The notes: generated by a model from the sequence alone, not told the origin. Shown: positions 18,668-27,821, numbered from the stretch's first letter. The stretch is DNA of 64,000 bases from an uncultured Mucilaginibacter sp. (GCF_913773635.1 NZ_CAJYGQ010000001.1:1-64000), one strand, 5' to 3'. Translations and numbers: made by a program.

Positions 18668-19804
18668 TTATGCTTTAAATTCCTGTAATATCGCCTCAGT
18701 ATTTTCGCCCAAAGCAGGCGAACCTTTGGTCGAGGTAAATATTTCGCCATCAATGCGGATAGGGCAGCGGGTAGTGCGATAGCTGTAACCATCGTTCATG
18801 CGCACCTCCTGTATCATATTGAGTGCTTTAAAGCCATCCTGTTGCATCAGCACATCCCAGCTTAGTACTTCGGCACACCAAATGTCGGCGGCCAAAAGCA
18901 CTTCTAACCAGCTCTCTGTAGTGCCGGTTTGCAGATGTGCGGCCAGTATGGACTTAATTTCATCGCGCTGATGAAATGCCTGACCAGCATCGGTATAAGC
19001 CAGCAAGGGATCACATTTTAACAATTGCCCCAACTGCGGAATTGACCCCATAGCCAAGGCCATGTAACCGTTACCGGTTTTATAAACACCATAAGGTGCG
19101 CCTAAATAGGCGTGTGCATTATTTTTCTCTGAGCGTTCGGGCAGTTTGCCGTCGTAGTAATACGTGGTAACAGCCTCGAATTGCAAATCATAAGCCGATT
19201 CGAGCATGCTTACCTGTACCAATGCACCTTGGCCTTTAATGGTGCGGCGTACCAAACAAGCTAAAATGCCTTGAGCCAGGTGCGTACCGGCCAGCATATC
19301 AATAATGGACAAGCCCATCGGCACCGGTCCGCCGGCATTACCGGTGAGCCAGGTTAGGCCGGTTAACGATTGTAATAACAAATCTTGCCCCGGCTTGTCT
19401 TTCCAGGGGCCAACGTTGCCATAGCCCGATATTTCGCCGTAAACAACATTTGGGTTTACTGCTTTTACGCTTTCGTAATCAAAACCTAAACGTTCCATAA
19501 CGCCGGGGCGGTAGTTGTGCATTACCACGTCGGCTTTCTTTACCAGTTCCCAAACGTTTTGGCGGTCGGCTGCATTCTTCAGGTCGGCGGTAAAGCTCTC
19601 CTTATTGCGGTTTATAGCATGGAAAACCGAGGATTCACCATTCATGATCACATTTGAAGTGTACAGGTGGCGGCAAATATCGCCTGTTTCGGGGCGTTCA
19701 ATTTTGATAATACGGGCACCTAAATCAGCCAGTCTTAAACCTGCTGATGGCCCCGATAAAAACTGGCTGAAATCAACCACTAAATAATCTTCTAAAGGCT
19801 TCAT
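18668..19804 (-). CDS. CaiB/BaiF-type CoA-transferase (second copy)
   Basis: 378 residues, the usual family III CoA-transferase length. Family motifs are [20 protein letters not shown] near the N-terminus, [11 protein letters not shown] (about 97-107), and LSIIDMLAG, whose D169 falls at the catalytic aspartate position of formyl-CoA transferase. These enzymes move CoA from one carboxylic acid to another. The start codon overlaps the stop of the first CoA-transferase gene by 4 bases, which indicates translational coupling. The two copies are clearly related but diverged, so they may form a heterodimer or act on two acids. Confidence 0.9.
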   Translation of the reverse strand: MKPLEDYLVVDFSQFLSGPSAGLRLADLGARIIKIERPETGDICRHLYTSNVIMNGESSVFHAINRNKESFTADLKNAADRQNVWELVKKADVVMHNYRPGVMERLGFDYESVKAVNPNVVYGEISGYGNVGPWKDKPGQDLLLQSLTGLTWLTGNAGGPVPMGLSIIDMLAGTHLAQGILACLVRRTIKGQGALVQVSMLESAYDLQFEAVTTYYYDGKLPERSEKNNAHAYLGAPYGVYKTGNGYMALAMGSIPQLGQLLKCDPLLAYTDAGQAFHQRDEIKSILAAHLQTGTTESWLEVLLAADIWCAEVLSWDVLMQQDGFKALNMIQEVRMNDGYSYRTTRCPIRIDGEIFTSTKGSPALGENTEAILQEFKA

Positions 19805-20955
19805 GCTTCGGTTAAATTAAATTGTTGATTGATTAATTCGGTACTAACGCCGGGGCGCGGTGCCGCTACTGACGAGTAAAGGCGGGTATGATCTATACGG
19901 ATAGGGCAGCGAGTGGTATTCAGCTGGCTACCATCGGGCAATATAACATGTTGTTGAATGCCCATTAACGTAAATGCTTCGTGCTGTAAACTTTCGGCAT
20001 AGCTTAAAATCTGGCTACACCAAATATCCAGCGGCTCTAAAATAGCAAGCCACTCGGCAGTAGTTTTGGTTTGAAGTTGTGCTGCTATGAGTTCCATGAT
20101 TTCATCACGCTGATCAAACCATGATGCACGGGTAGCAAAAGCACTTAAGTCAACACCTAAAGCTTTACCTATGTTGTGCAAATTGCCCATGGCTAAAGCC
20201 AAATAAGCATCAGCTGTACGATAAATACCATATGGTGCACTCAAATAGGGGTGACCGGTACCTTTTATTTTACTGCGCTGCGGTAGCTTTTCGCCATCAT
20301 TTAAATGGGTAGTTAGGAACTCAAATTGCAGGTCGAGTACTGACTCCAACAAGCTCACCTCAACTAAAACGCTTTTTTGCGTTTTAGCGCGTTTAATTAG
20401 AGCGGCTAAAATACCTTGTACAAAGTGCGCCCCGCACATAATGTCGGCAACGGCCAGTCCAAATGGAACCGGGCCAGCATCTTGTGTGTCGGATAAATAG
20501 GTTAAGCCCGATAACGACTGAATTAACAAATCCTGCCCAGGGCGTGAAGCCCAAGGGCCTGTTGCACCATAGCCGGTGACCACACCATAAATAATTTTAG
20601 GGTTTATGGCTTGCACGGTTTCATAATCCAACCCGATTTTTTCCATTACACCGGGGCGGAAGTTGTGTGTCATCACATCGGCTTGCGCAATGAGTTTCTT
20701 CACACGCTCCAGGTCGTCAGGATTTTTCAAATCTGCTGCGTATGATTCCTTATTGCGGTTAATGGTATGAAAAACCAGGCTGTCGCCATTTACAAATATA
20801 TTGCGGATGGCTATTTGCCGTCCGGCTTCGCCTTTCACGGGGCGTTCAATTTTTATAACGCGGGCACCCAAATCGGCCAGGCGCAAGCCTGCTGTTGGTC
20901 CGGCCATAAACTGGCTGAACTCCAGTACTACCAATCCCTCTAATGGCTTAACCAT
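19801..20955 (-). CDS. CaiB/BaiF-type CoA-transferase (first copy)
   Basis: 384 residues. It has [20 protein letters not shown] at the N-terminus, [11 protein letters not shown] (about 98-108), and LAVADIMCG with the catalytic-position D171. Both paralogues keep this aspartate, so neither looks like a dead subunit. The start overlaps the end of the upstream solute-binding-like gene by 8 bases, and the downstream paralogue overlaps by 4. A CoA-thioester step on a sugar-derived carboxylic acid is implied. The CoA donor and acceptor cannot be read from sequence. Confidence 0.9.
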   Translation of the reverse strand: MVKPLEGLVVLEFSQFMAGPTAGLRLADLGARVIKIERPVKGEAGRQIAIRNIFVNGDSLVFHTINRNKESYAADLKNPDDLERVKKLIAQADVMTHNFRPGVMEKIGLDYETVQAINPKIIYGVVTGYGATGPWASRPGQDLLIQSLSGLTYLSDTQDAGPVPFGLAVADIMCGAHFVQGILAALIKRAKTQKSVLVEVSLLESVLDLQFEFLTTHLNDGEKLPQRSKIKGTGHPYLSAPYGIYRTADAYLALAMGNLHNIGKALGVDLSAFATRASWFDQRDEIMELIAAQLQTKTTAEWLAILEPLDIWCSQILSYAESLQHEAFTLMGIQQHVILPDGSQLNTTRCPIRIDHTRLYSSVAAPRPGVSTELINQQFNLTEA

Positions 20956-22111
20956 GCTTGACTTCTTTTTTAGATTCGCGGTAAAGGTTATCTAAAGCGT
21001 CTAACACTTCGTTTTCGCTGCCGCCGTTCATTAGGTAGTTGCGTACTATGTCGCCGCCATGATCCTGAAAATACATTGACCCATTATAACGCGGACGTAA
21101 AAAGGCGCGCTGCAAGGCAGGCAGGGTATTGCTGAAATAGTCGGTGCTGATGGCGTTGGTATGCTCGCTAGTCCAGGCCTGTAAGTGGCCGGGCTGACCG
21201 CCATTGTCGGTAAATAAACCGGCCTGGCAATCGGGCGAAGCCACAAATTCAGCGTATTTCATGGCAACGTCTATGTTTTTACAATTAGACGAAACGGCTA
21301 AACCGGTTCCGCCCAAGGTTGAGCGCAAGTTGGTTTTGCCATCAAGCGTAACCATATCATGAAAATGCAAGAGGCGGCGGGCATAACCCACGCGCGAATA
21401 ATTTGAGTAACCGTAAGCAAACGGACAATAAGCAATATCATCGGTAAGCGTCATGCGCTCGTATACTTTAATAGGGTTGTAATCAAAGCATTTTGGGTCT
21501 GCCAATTGCGCCAACTGGCGGTACATTTGCAGTGATTGTTTGCCAATTTCGCGGCTAACCACGGTATCTTCCGCCTCAAAAGGGTCTTCGCCCAGTGAGC
21601 AGCAGAAAGTGTAAAAGGTCATTAATGAATCGATAGGAATCAGCGGGCAGGCAACCAATCCGCGTTTAGCCAGATCAATCAGTTCGTCGTAAGTTGACGG
21701 GACATCTGTACCATGTTCCTGCAAAATGTCCTGACGACTTGATGCTACCGGCGTGGCAGCATCAATAGGCAACGCCCATTGCTGACCATGAAAATTATAG
21801 CTTTCGTATGATTGGCCTACACTATTAAACTCCTGATCTTTTAAGAACTCTGGTGATAAAAACTCGTCAAACGGTAAGATTGTGCGTGTATTGGCTGCAA
21901 AGCCGGCCCAGGGGTGGTCAATAACCAACAGGTCATAACGCTCGGCTAACTGCTCGATAGATAAATCAGCAAATTGTTGTAGCGAGCGTTTTTCCCAGGT
22001 AATTTCAACACCGGGGTTCAGTTCGCTAAAACGCTGTGCGGTGGCGGTCATAGGTACAAAGCCGCGGCTGTGATTCCAGGTAATTCCTTTAAGTATAACT
22101 TGATCAGACAT
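20948..22111 (-). CDS. Solute-binding-protein-like protein without signal peptide (first gene of the cluster)
   Basis: 387 residues of the ABC sugar-binding-protein type: an early FVPMTATAQRFSELNPGVEITWEKRS region (read in two parts), YDLLVIDHPWAGFA in the first lobe, and VASPDCQAGLFTDNGGQPGH in the C-terminal half. The start MSDQVILKG has no export signal, so a cytosolic location is expected. Orphan binding proteins inside a CoA-transferase operon are unusual. The gene leads the cluster and overlaps the first CoA-transferase gene by 8 bases, giving a binding protein/CoA-transferase pair that is repeated once. Possible roles are a substrate-presenting subunit, a sensor or a new enzyme on an old fold. 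Confidence 0.8.
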   Translation of the reverse strand: MSDQVILKGITWNHSRGFVPMTATAQRFSELNPGVEITWEKRSLQQFADLSIEQLAERYDLLVIDHPWAGFAANTRTILPFDEFLSPEFLKDQEFNSVGQSYESYNFHGQQWALPIDAATPVASSRQDILQEHGTDVPSTYDELIDLAKRGLVACPLIPIDSLMTFYTFCCSLGEDPFEAEDTVVSREIGKQSLQMYRQLAQLADPKCFDYNPIKVYERMTLTDDIAYCPFAYGYSNYSRVGYARRLLHFHDMVTLDGKTNLRSTLGGTGLAVSSNCKNIDVAMKYAEFVASPDCQAGLFTDNGGQPGHLQAWTSEHTNAISTDYFSNTLPALQRAFLRPRYNGSMYFQDHGGDIVRNYLMNGGSENEVLDALDNLYRESKKEVKHG

Positions 22112-22576
22112 AAATGTATGTATAGACGGTTCACTAGCACGTTATTTAAAAATTGCTGACTTTATTACAGCATTTGTTCAAACAGCATCTATAGTAAACG
22201 CAACTTAGATTATTGGTACGTTAGCAAATGTATTGGCCTGAGCATAAAATTGCTTATACTATATATGCAAGGAGTTGTAATATTTTAGCATGACTTATTT
22301 ATAAACCAGCAAAAATGTTCTTATGCATTGTGACCAAGCGATTATAGTAACTATGTTTTTCCTGAAGGTCTGAATAGTTTTTGTGTACATTAGATCGCAT
22401 TGATTCAAACTGTACCGAAAACGCACAATACCTGTTGCAAAGCCGCACATCAGTTATTTTAGTTTATGTATTAAATATCTGATAATTTGATACTTGTGTT
22501 TTTGGTATTGTTTTGTAGCTTTATAAAGTATTCTTTTTTGGAATAAATGATTGAATGCTAAAAATTTAAAAAGCTT
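22112..22576. other. Divergent promoter region, no gene seen
   Basis: 465 AT-rich bases between the first gene of the acid-sugar cluster (- strand) and the DUF4097 gene (+ strand). Promoters for both should lie here. TAGCTTTA at 22516-22523 matches seven of eight -7 box positions for the + gene, with a TTTG 11 bases upstream, which is closer than the usual spacing. No operator palindrome or small gene was convincing. Confidence 0.5.
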
Positions 22577-23614
22577 ATGAAAAAGTTTACCCTTATCGCA
22601 TTTATGGTTTTAGGCTGCTCTGCAGCTATGGCTCAAAACAAATGGACTACTGAACCTTATTTAACTAAAAACCTGTCTTCGGCAGGTATCAAAGATGTTT
22701 TTGCTGAAACTTCTGGGGGCAGCATTTCTGTATCTGGCGTTGCTGCATCAGAGGCCCGTATTGAAGTTTACGTATCGCCAAATAACAGCAATGATGATAT
22801 AACAAAAGAAGAACTTAAACAGCGCCTGGAAGATAATTACAAACTTGAAATCACAGATGCCAATCACGAATTGCATGTTACAGCTAAAAGCAAAGCATTC
22901 AATTTAAATTGGCGCAAAGCTGTAAGTATATCTTTCAAAATATATGTGCCTAAAGCAGTTGCAACAAATTTGCGCACAAGTGGTGGCAGCATTAACATTG
23001 GCAACCTTACCGGCGTGCAAAACTTTGCTACCAGTGGTGGTAGTTTAAAAGTTAGCAATGTAAGCGGTAAAATTAAAGGTCGCACAAGTGGCGGCAGCAT
23101 TCATGTTGATAATGCTAAGCAAGAAATTGACCTTACTACAAGTGGAGGTAGTATTGTGGCCAGCAATTGTGAGGGTAAAATTAGCCTTACCACCAGCGGC
23201 GGCTCGTTAAAATTAAATAATCTTAGCGGCAATATTAATGCTACAACCAGCGGAGGCAGTATCCACGCCGACGGAATATCGGGAGAATTAATTACTTCAA
23301 CATCAGGCGGTAGTGTGAACTTATCCCAACTGGCTTGTAGTGTTGAAGGCTCAACCAGTGGTGGCAGCATTCATGCCGATTTCAAAAGCGTAGGGAAGTA
23401 TGTAAGATTATCAACCAGCGCAGGTGGTATTAGTATCACCATGCCAACCCCTAAAGGCCTTGATCTTGATTTAAAAGGCAGCCGTGTAAACGCATCCCTA
23501 AGCAATTTTTCGGGTACTAAAGAGAAAGATCGCGTAGAAGGAAAACTAAATGGTGGAGGTATACCGGTTACCGCTCATGCATCAAGCGGATCTGTTAATT
23601 TGAACTTCAATTAA
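22577..23614 (+). CDS. DUF4097-type secreted repeat protein
   Basis: 345 residues with a signal peptide (about 1-19, cleaving after AMAQ). The body is a DUF4097/adhesin-like beta repeat: TSGGS occurs nine times, eight of them from residue 134 onward at a strict 18-residue spacing, plus a TSAGG variant. This suggests a right-handed beta-helix or solenoid with one turn per repeat. The usual length and single domain fit periplasmic or surface DUF4097 proteins, whose function is mostly unknown. It stands alone, closed by a strong terminator, and is divergent from the acid-sugar cluster. Confidence 0.9.
   Translation: MKKFTLIAFMVLGCSAAMAQNKWTTEPYLTKNLSSAGIKDVFAETSGGSISVSGVAASEARIEVYVSPNNSNDDITKEELKQRLEDNYKLEITDANHELHVTAKSKAFNLNWRKAVSISFKIYVPKAVATNLRTSGGSINIGNLTGVQNFATSGGSLKVSNVSGKIKGRTSGGSIHVDNAKQEIDLTTSGGSIVASNCEGKISLTTSGGSLKLNNLSGNINATTSGGSIHADGISGELITSTSGGSVNLSQLACSVEGSTSGGSIHADFKSVGKYVRLSTSAGGISITMPTPKGLDLDLKGSRVNASLSNFSGTKEKDRVEGKLNGGGIPVTAHASSGSVNLNFN
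22976..23413 (+). repeat. 54-bp coding tandem repeat (eight units)
   Basis: Units start at 22976, 23030, 23084, 23138, 23192, 23246, 23300 and 23354. Each encodes TSGG(S) followed by about 13 variable residues; the last spacing is 60 bases. DNA identity between units is highest over the TSGGS codons, which vary at third positions, so the conservation acts on protein and is not a recent DNA duplication. Confidence 0.85.
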
Positions 23615-23643
23615 AAAACATACAACCTTATCAATCATTCTGC

Positions 23644-23675
23644 AGGCCGTTCTTTTTTGGGAACGGCCTTTTTTT
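23644..23675 (+). terminator. Rho-independent terminator
   Basis: AGGCCGTTC (23644-23652) pairs perfectly with GAACGGCCT (23661-23669), with an eight-base loop and a following run of T. It ends the DUF4097 transcript. Confidence 0.85.
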
Positions 23676-23799
23676 ATGGCAGTGCCAACAAAACGATTCA
23701 CATACTCAAAAAGTTAAAGCAAATGTTTTAATAAAACTCACTAAGCCGAAAATTGATGCTATCTTGCTTGCTTATTAATTAATACATCCAATTGCCGCC

Positions 23800-24351
23800 A
23801 TGGACAACATTGAAAATATAACCGCGTCAAAAGAAGCGGCCGAGAACTGGTTCACATCAGGAGCCTACCTTAACGGTTTGGAAATAAAACCTCATAAAAC
23901 AACCGATATGCTTGAATTTGCGCGCCAGTATGCTGCCAACAAGCAGCAGTGGGATACGGCGTTTGAATATTTGAAAAATACAGACTTAAAAGCGTTGAAC
24001 GAGGGTAAACACAGCTTGGAAGGCAGCGATTTGTACATAGCTGTAAGTGAAAGTACAAATAAAGATTTGGCTGATGCAAAATGGGAATCCCATAAAAAAG
24101 CGATTGATATTCAGTATGTAATTGATGGTGCCGAGCAAATGGGAGTTACCCAGGCATCGCAATTAAACGTAACCGACCCCTATGACGAACTGAAAGACGT
24201 TATGTTTTATAAAGGTGAGGGTGAACTGCATTTAGCAACACCGGCCGAATTCTTTGTCTTTTTTCCGTCTGACGTACACCGGCCTATGGTTAAAGCCGAT
24301 GGTTATTGGGGCAGCAAAAAGATTGTTTTGAAACTAAAGTATATGGAGTAG
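23800..24351 (+). CDS. YhcH/YjgK/YiaL-family protein
   Basis: 183 residues. The C-terminal two thirds match the YhcH/YjgK/YiaL (EbgC-like, DUF386) cupin family: AKWESHKKAIDIQYVIDGAE, a central GEGELHLATPAEFFVFFPSDVHRP and the ending KKIVLKLKY. The histidine and glutamate residues of these stretches are the likely metal ligands. Family members are linked to sialic acid and other sugar catabolism and to beta-galactosidase beta subunits, possibly as anomerase or isomerase enzymes. It has no signal peptide. Neighbours give no clue to its sugar; it appears monocistronic. Confidence 0.87.
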   Translation: MDNIENITASKEAAENWFTSGAYLNGLEIKPHKTTDMLEFARQYAANKQQWDTAFEYLKNTDLKALNEGKHSLEGSDLYIAVSESTNKDLADAKWESHKKAIDIQYVIDGAEQMGVTQASQLNVTDPYDELKDVMFYKGEGELHLATPAEFFVFFPSDVHRPMVKADGYWGSKKIVLKLKYME

Positions 24352-24530
24352 GTATTGCTGAGGAGCTTTCAAAGCGGAAAATTCCTGTTGGTGGTAAGAT
24401 TGATTTTAGCTGAGTGTAGTGGTGCAACTTTCATATTCATTTTGAGCCTTAAAGAGGTTGAAGCAAATGCATGTTATTTTGGTGCATGAAGCCGCTTAAG
24501 TAGAGTTTTTATTGTAATTTTAAAAACTAA

Positions 24531-25013
24531 TTGACCCCCTCGTTAAGTGTGAATTTAAATATTGAGAAAGCTCAGCATCTGACAAATTCAGAAATTTTAG
24601 CAACCCGGGCCCTGTTTTACCGCTACGGAAGCTGGCTGTTAGGTTACATAGTTGAGATAGTAAAAGATCATGAAGTAGCCGAGCAGTATCTGGCAGACAT
24701 TTTTAAAGAAGTTCCTTACAAAATTAACGAGCTTAGTGGCACAGGAAGCGATTCGTGGAAACAATTAAGGATGCTTGCGCAAGCTAAATTAAAGGCAGCT
24801 TACCATAGGAATTTAAGTGGAAAAGACTTTTTTGCTGAAAGGGTGAAGTTTGACGGAGTTGTAAGTAGTTTAACTATTGAGCAACAAATTGTGTTTTGCG
24901 GCGTATATTATTATCAAAAATCAACTACAATTTTGGCTCATGAACTTAATTCAACTGATGCCGAAGTGAAGAGAATTTTAAGGGAAGCTTTTATGATGAT
25001 GAAAAATGGATAA
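24531..25013 (+). CDS. Divergent ECF-like sigma factor
   Basis: 160 residues. The N-terminal half resembles sigma region 2 (LFYRYGSWLLGYIVEIVKDHEVAEQYLADIF). The C-terminal half resembles region 4 (LTIEQQIVFCGVYYYQKSTTILAHELN, then VKRILREAF). The match is weak and key promoter-reading residues are not obvious. The frame has a stop just before TTG 24531, so translation starts at that TTG or at GTG 24549; neither has a clear ribosome site. The last 8 bases overlap a gene for an anti-sigma-like membrane protein, which supports the assignment. Confidence 0.65.
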   Translation: MTPSLSVNLNIEKAQHLTNSEILATRALFYRYGSWLLGYIVEIVKDHEVAEQYLADIFKEVPYKINELSGTGSDSWKQLRMLAQAKLKAAYHRNLSGKDFFAERVKFDGVVSSLTIEQQIVFCGVYYYQKSTTILAHELNSTDAEVKRILREAFMMMKNG

Positions 25014-25512
25014 GAGGATACATGACTTTATAGAAAGTGGCATCCTTGAAGCATTTGTTACCGGTGCCGCCTCAGCAAATGAGGAGCTAGAGGTACTGCA
25101 AATGAAAAAGCAATTTCCGGAAGTAGAGCAGGCACTTAATGAATTGGAAATTGATATGGAGCACATTGCAATGCGCATGGCTTCACCACCGCCTCCGCAA
25201 ATGTGGGATCGTATTGAAAGCGAAATTAATGGCTTGACAGTTACATCCAAGCATTTACCCCAGCATCCCGGCGATGCAAGCCAGTATTCATCTCAACAAA
25301 ATCATAAGCCCGACTCCGGGTTTATTGAAGTGGAAGGCTCATCAACCCACATGCGTATACATAAAATTTGGCGTTGGGTGTTTGCTGCTGTATTTGTATT
25401 AGGCAAAATTTTTCTTGGCTTTGCTATATATTATTATTTGGAAAACCGCCAGTCTAAAGAAAATATACAAGAGCTTAAGCTTGAAATAAGGCATCTCAAA
25501 AGCAACCGTTAA
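25006..25512 (+). CDS. Anti-sigma-factor-like membrane protein
   Basis: 168 residues. The N-terminal cytosolic part (about 1-120) has an anti-sigma-like start (IHDFIESGILEAFVTGAASANE, residues 5-26, read in two parts) and an acidic helix with PPPPQMWDRIESEI, typical of Bacteroidota FecR-less anti-sigma proteins. One membrane helix lies at about 123-144, followed by a short basic coil. It starts inside the upstream sigma-like gene, an 8-base overlap, so the two are coupled. The likely role is to hold the sigma factor at the membrane until a signal arrives; the signal is unknown. Confidence 0.7.
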   Translation: MDKRIHDFIESGILEAFVTGAASANEELEVLQMKKQFPEVEQALNELEIDMEHIAMRMASPPPPQMWDRIESEINGLTVTSKHLPQHPGDASQYSSQQNHKPDSGFIEVEGSSTHMRIHKIWRWVFAAVFVLGKIFLGFAIYYYLENRQSKENIQELKLEIRHLKSNR

Positions 25513-25761
25513 GTTGCTGAAATACATACTAAGATTTATTCGATCAGAGCTATATTTCAATGAGCATATAGCGTTCGTTTATACCTATACTCTACTTAGC
25601 TACTGAGCTATCTGCAGCAATCGTTCCGTTTAAATACATTGCACTCCAAAAGCCCTTTGATTATTCTTACTTCAACACTGAGATAACAAATTGCTTAAAA
25701 AGTTAGCAAAATTACCGTTACCTTCGTTAATGCATATTTGCATAGTTGTAACGACGATTAT

Positions 25762-27012
25762 ATGGCTACAGAAGTAAAATGTCCTAATTGCAGTCACGGT
25801 TTTCCTATTGAGGAGGTAATGACCGAGGAGTATAAAAAGCAGCTTAGAAATAAGATGCAGCAGTACACCCAGCAAAAAGAGGATGAATTCAGGAAGAAGG
25901 AAGAGGAGTTTGCTGTAAAGCAACGTCAGCAGCAAATGCAGTTTGAGCAGCGTCTTACTGAAGAAAAGCGGGCTTTACAGCAGGATATGGAGCAGTCGCT
26001 CCGCAAATCAATACACGCCGATGTAGAAAATCAAATGCGCATGCTCGAAAATTCGCTTAAGGAGCAAGAGGAGAAGTTGCGTACATCGCGCCAGAAAGAG
26101 CTTGAATTTTTACAAAAAGAGCAAACGCTTAAACAACGTGAGGAAGAGCTTGAGCTGATAACAGAACGCAAGCTGCATGAACAGCGCGAAGCCTTAGCTG
26201 AACAAATACGCAAACAGGAAGCTGAGAAATTTTCATTACGTGATAATGAGTACCAGTTTAAAGTACGTGAACTCGAAAAGCAGCTTGATGATCAGAAAAA
26301 ACTGGCCGAAGAGATGAAGCGTAAAGCCGAGCAAGGTTCTATGCAGTTGCAGGGCGAGGTGCAGGAGTTGATGCTGGAAGAGCAGCTACGTAGCTATTTC
26401 CCGTTTGATATGGTTAACGAGGTTGGTAAAGGAATACGCGGAGCCGACTGTATACAAACTGTTCGAAACCAATTTGGGCAGGAATGCGGTAAGATAATTT
26501 ACGAAAGCAAGCGCACCAAAGAATTTGGCGGCGATTGGATAGAAAAGCTAAAAAAGGATATGCGCCAAATGGGTGCTGATATTGCCGTTATTGTAACCCA
26601 ATGCTATCCAAAAGATATGGAGTGCTTTGGAGAAAAAGATGGCGTTTGGATATGTTCATTTAGTGAGGTAAAGGCTGTTTCTTACGTGTTAAGACAAGGT
26701 ATAATGAAAACCTCGGCCATTGTGAAGGCACAGGAGGGGAAGGGTGATAAAATGCACTTGTTATATGATTACCTTACCAGCAGCGAGTTTAATGAGCAAT
26801 GGAAAGCGCTGCGCGAAGGTTTTGGCAGCATGCGTATGTCAATTCAAAAAGAACGTGAGGCCATGGAGAAGCTATGGAAAGTGCGTGAAAAACAGTTGGA
26901 AAAAGTATTGTTAAGCGCGGTTCAAATACAGGGCTCAATTGAAGGTATTGCCGGTAATGATAATATACAATTAAGCTTAACCGATGATGACGATTTGTTG
27001 ATGCTGGGTTAG
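25762..27012 (+). CDS. DUF2130 domain coiled-coil protein
   Basis: About 416 residues from the ATG at 25762; the frame could also open at TTG 25738. It starts with a short zinc-ribbon-like VKCPNC, followed by a long charged coiled coil (about 20-205, rich in E, K, Q and R). The C-terminal DUF2130 domain has GADCIQTVRN, then IIYESKRTKEF and GADIAVIVTQ. The D...ExK pattern resembles a PD-(D/E)xK nuclease core, so DNA cleavage or binding is possible. I know of no proven function. It is monocistronic by spacing. Confidence 0.85.
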   Translation: MATEVKCPNCSHGFPIEEVMTEEYKKQLRNKMQQYTQQKEDEFRKKEEEFAVKQRQQQMQFEQRLTEEKRALQQDMEQSLRKSIHADVENQMRMLENSLKEQEEKLRTSRQKELEFLQKEQTLKQREEELELITERKLHEQREALAEQIRKQEAEKFSLRDNEYQFKVRELEKQLDDQKKLAEEMKRKAEQGSMQLQGEVQELMLEEQLRSYFPFDMVNEVGKGIRGADCIQTVRNQFGQECGKIIYESKRTKEFGGDWIEKLKKDMRQMGADIAVIVTQCYPKDMECFGEKDGVWICSFSEVKAVSYVLRQGIMKTSAIVKAQEGKGDKMHLLYDYLTSSEFNEQWKALREGFGSMRMSIQKEREAMEKLWKVREKQLEKVLLSAVQIQGSIEGIAGNDNIQLSLTDDDDLLMLG

Positions 27013-27081
27013 CATAAAGGCTTTTTTGCAAACAATAGGGCGGTTGGGTTGTCGGTTAAATGATTACCAACCGCTTTTTGC

Positions 27082-27819
27082 ATGCAAAGAAGCTTAATAT
27101 TGTGCTTACTGGTGTTGGTGCTTGCAACAATTACTGCCAAAGCCCAATTTAACGATACCACTAATTACCATTTAATATTCAACGGTTCAGGCACGGCCAA
27201 TCGTGCTCCTGAAGGTAATACCTATTTGCTTAATAACGCCTTGCGCTTTGAAGTAAAGAAAAAAAGCGTTTCACTTAATGCAACCAATTCATGGGTTTAC
27301 GGAAAATCAAATGGGGCGGTCACCAATAACGATTATTCGGCAGCCGTTGATTTCAATTTGTATAAAGCAATTCCGCATGCCTACTATTGGGGATTAGCAA
27401 ATTACAACACCAGTTTTTCACTCAAAATTAATAACCAACTACTGGCAGGGGCGGGTATTGCCTATAGTATTTTAGACAGGCCTGATGCTTACCTCAACGT
27501 AAGTGATGGTATACTATATGATTTAAGTGACATAAATACCAGCGATACCACACGCGAAGTTTACAATACTTACCGCAACTCTTTAAGGTTGCAGTTTCAC
27601 TTTGTGATCAAAAATTTGATTACAATTGATAGCGGTAACTTTTGGCAGCCATCTTTACTGCGGTCAAATGATCATATCATTCGCACAACTTTTGGCCTGG
27701 GTTTTAAAGTAACCAACTGGCTTGCTTTAAACAGCTCATTTGCCTACAACAAAATTACACGTACAAAGGCAGAGAACACTTTGCTTACCTACGGACTTAA
27801 GCTTGAGAAATACTTTTAA
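27082..27819 (+). CDS. DUF481-family outer membrane protein
   Basis: 245 residues with a signal peptide (about 1-21, ending ITAKAQ). The mature part is made of alternating amphipathic strands with repeated aromatic and polar ends (for example NSLRLQFHF, GLGFKVTNWLALNSSFAY) and ends in KLEKYF, as in outer membrane beta-barrels. The pattern of GNxNRAxEGN-like start and the barrel length fit the DUF481 (salt-induced outer membrane protein) family. Its role in the envelope is not established. It converges on the VOC gene with a 2-base gap. Confidence 0.75.
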   Translation: MQRSLILCLLVLVLATITAKAQFNDTTNYHLIFNGSGTANRAPEGNTYLLNNALRFEVKKKSVSLNATNSWVYGKSNGAVTNNDYSAAVDFNLYKAIPHAYYWGLANYNTSFSLKINNQLLAGAGIAYSILDRPDAYLNVSDGILYDLSDINTSDTTREVYNTYRNSLRLQFHFVIKNLITIDSGNFWQPSLLRSNDHIIRTTFGLGFKVTNWLALNSSFAYNKITRTKAENTLLTYGLKLEKYF

Positions 27820-27821
27820 AG

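Noticed and set aside
17426..22111. An ABC sugar importer
   Set aside because: The two binding-like proteins have no export signal and no permease or ATPase gene is present.
22864..23370. Two - strand frames rich in LPPLV repeats
   Set aside because: They are the antisense of the repeated TSGGS codons, not independent repeat proteins.
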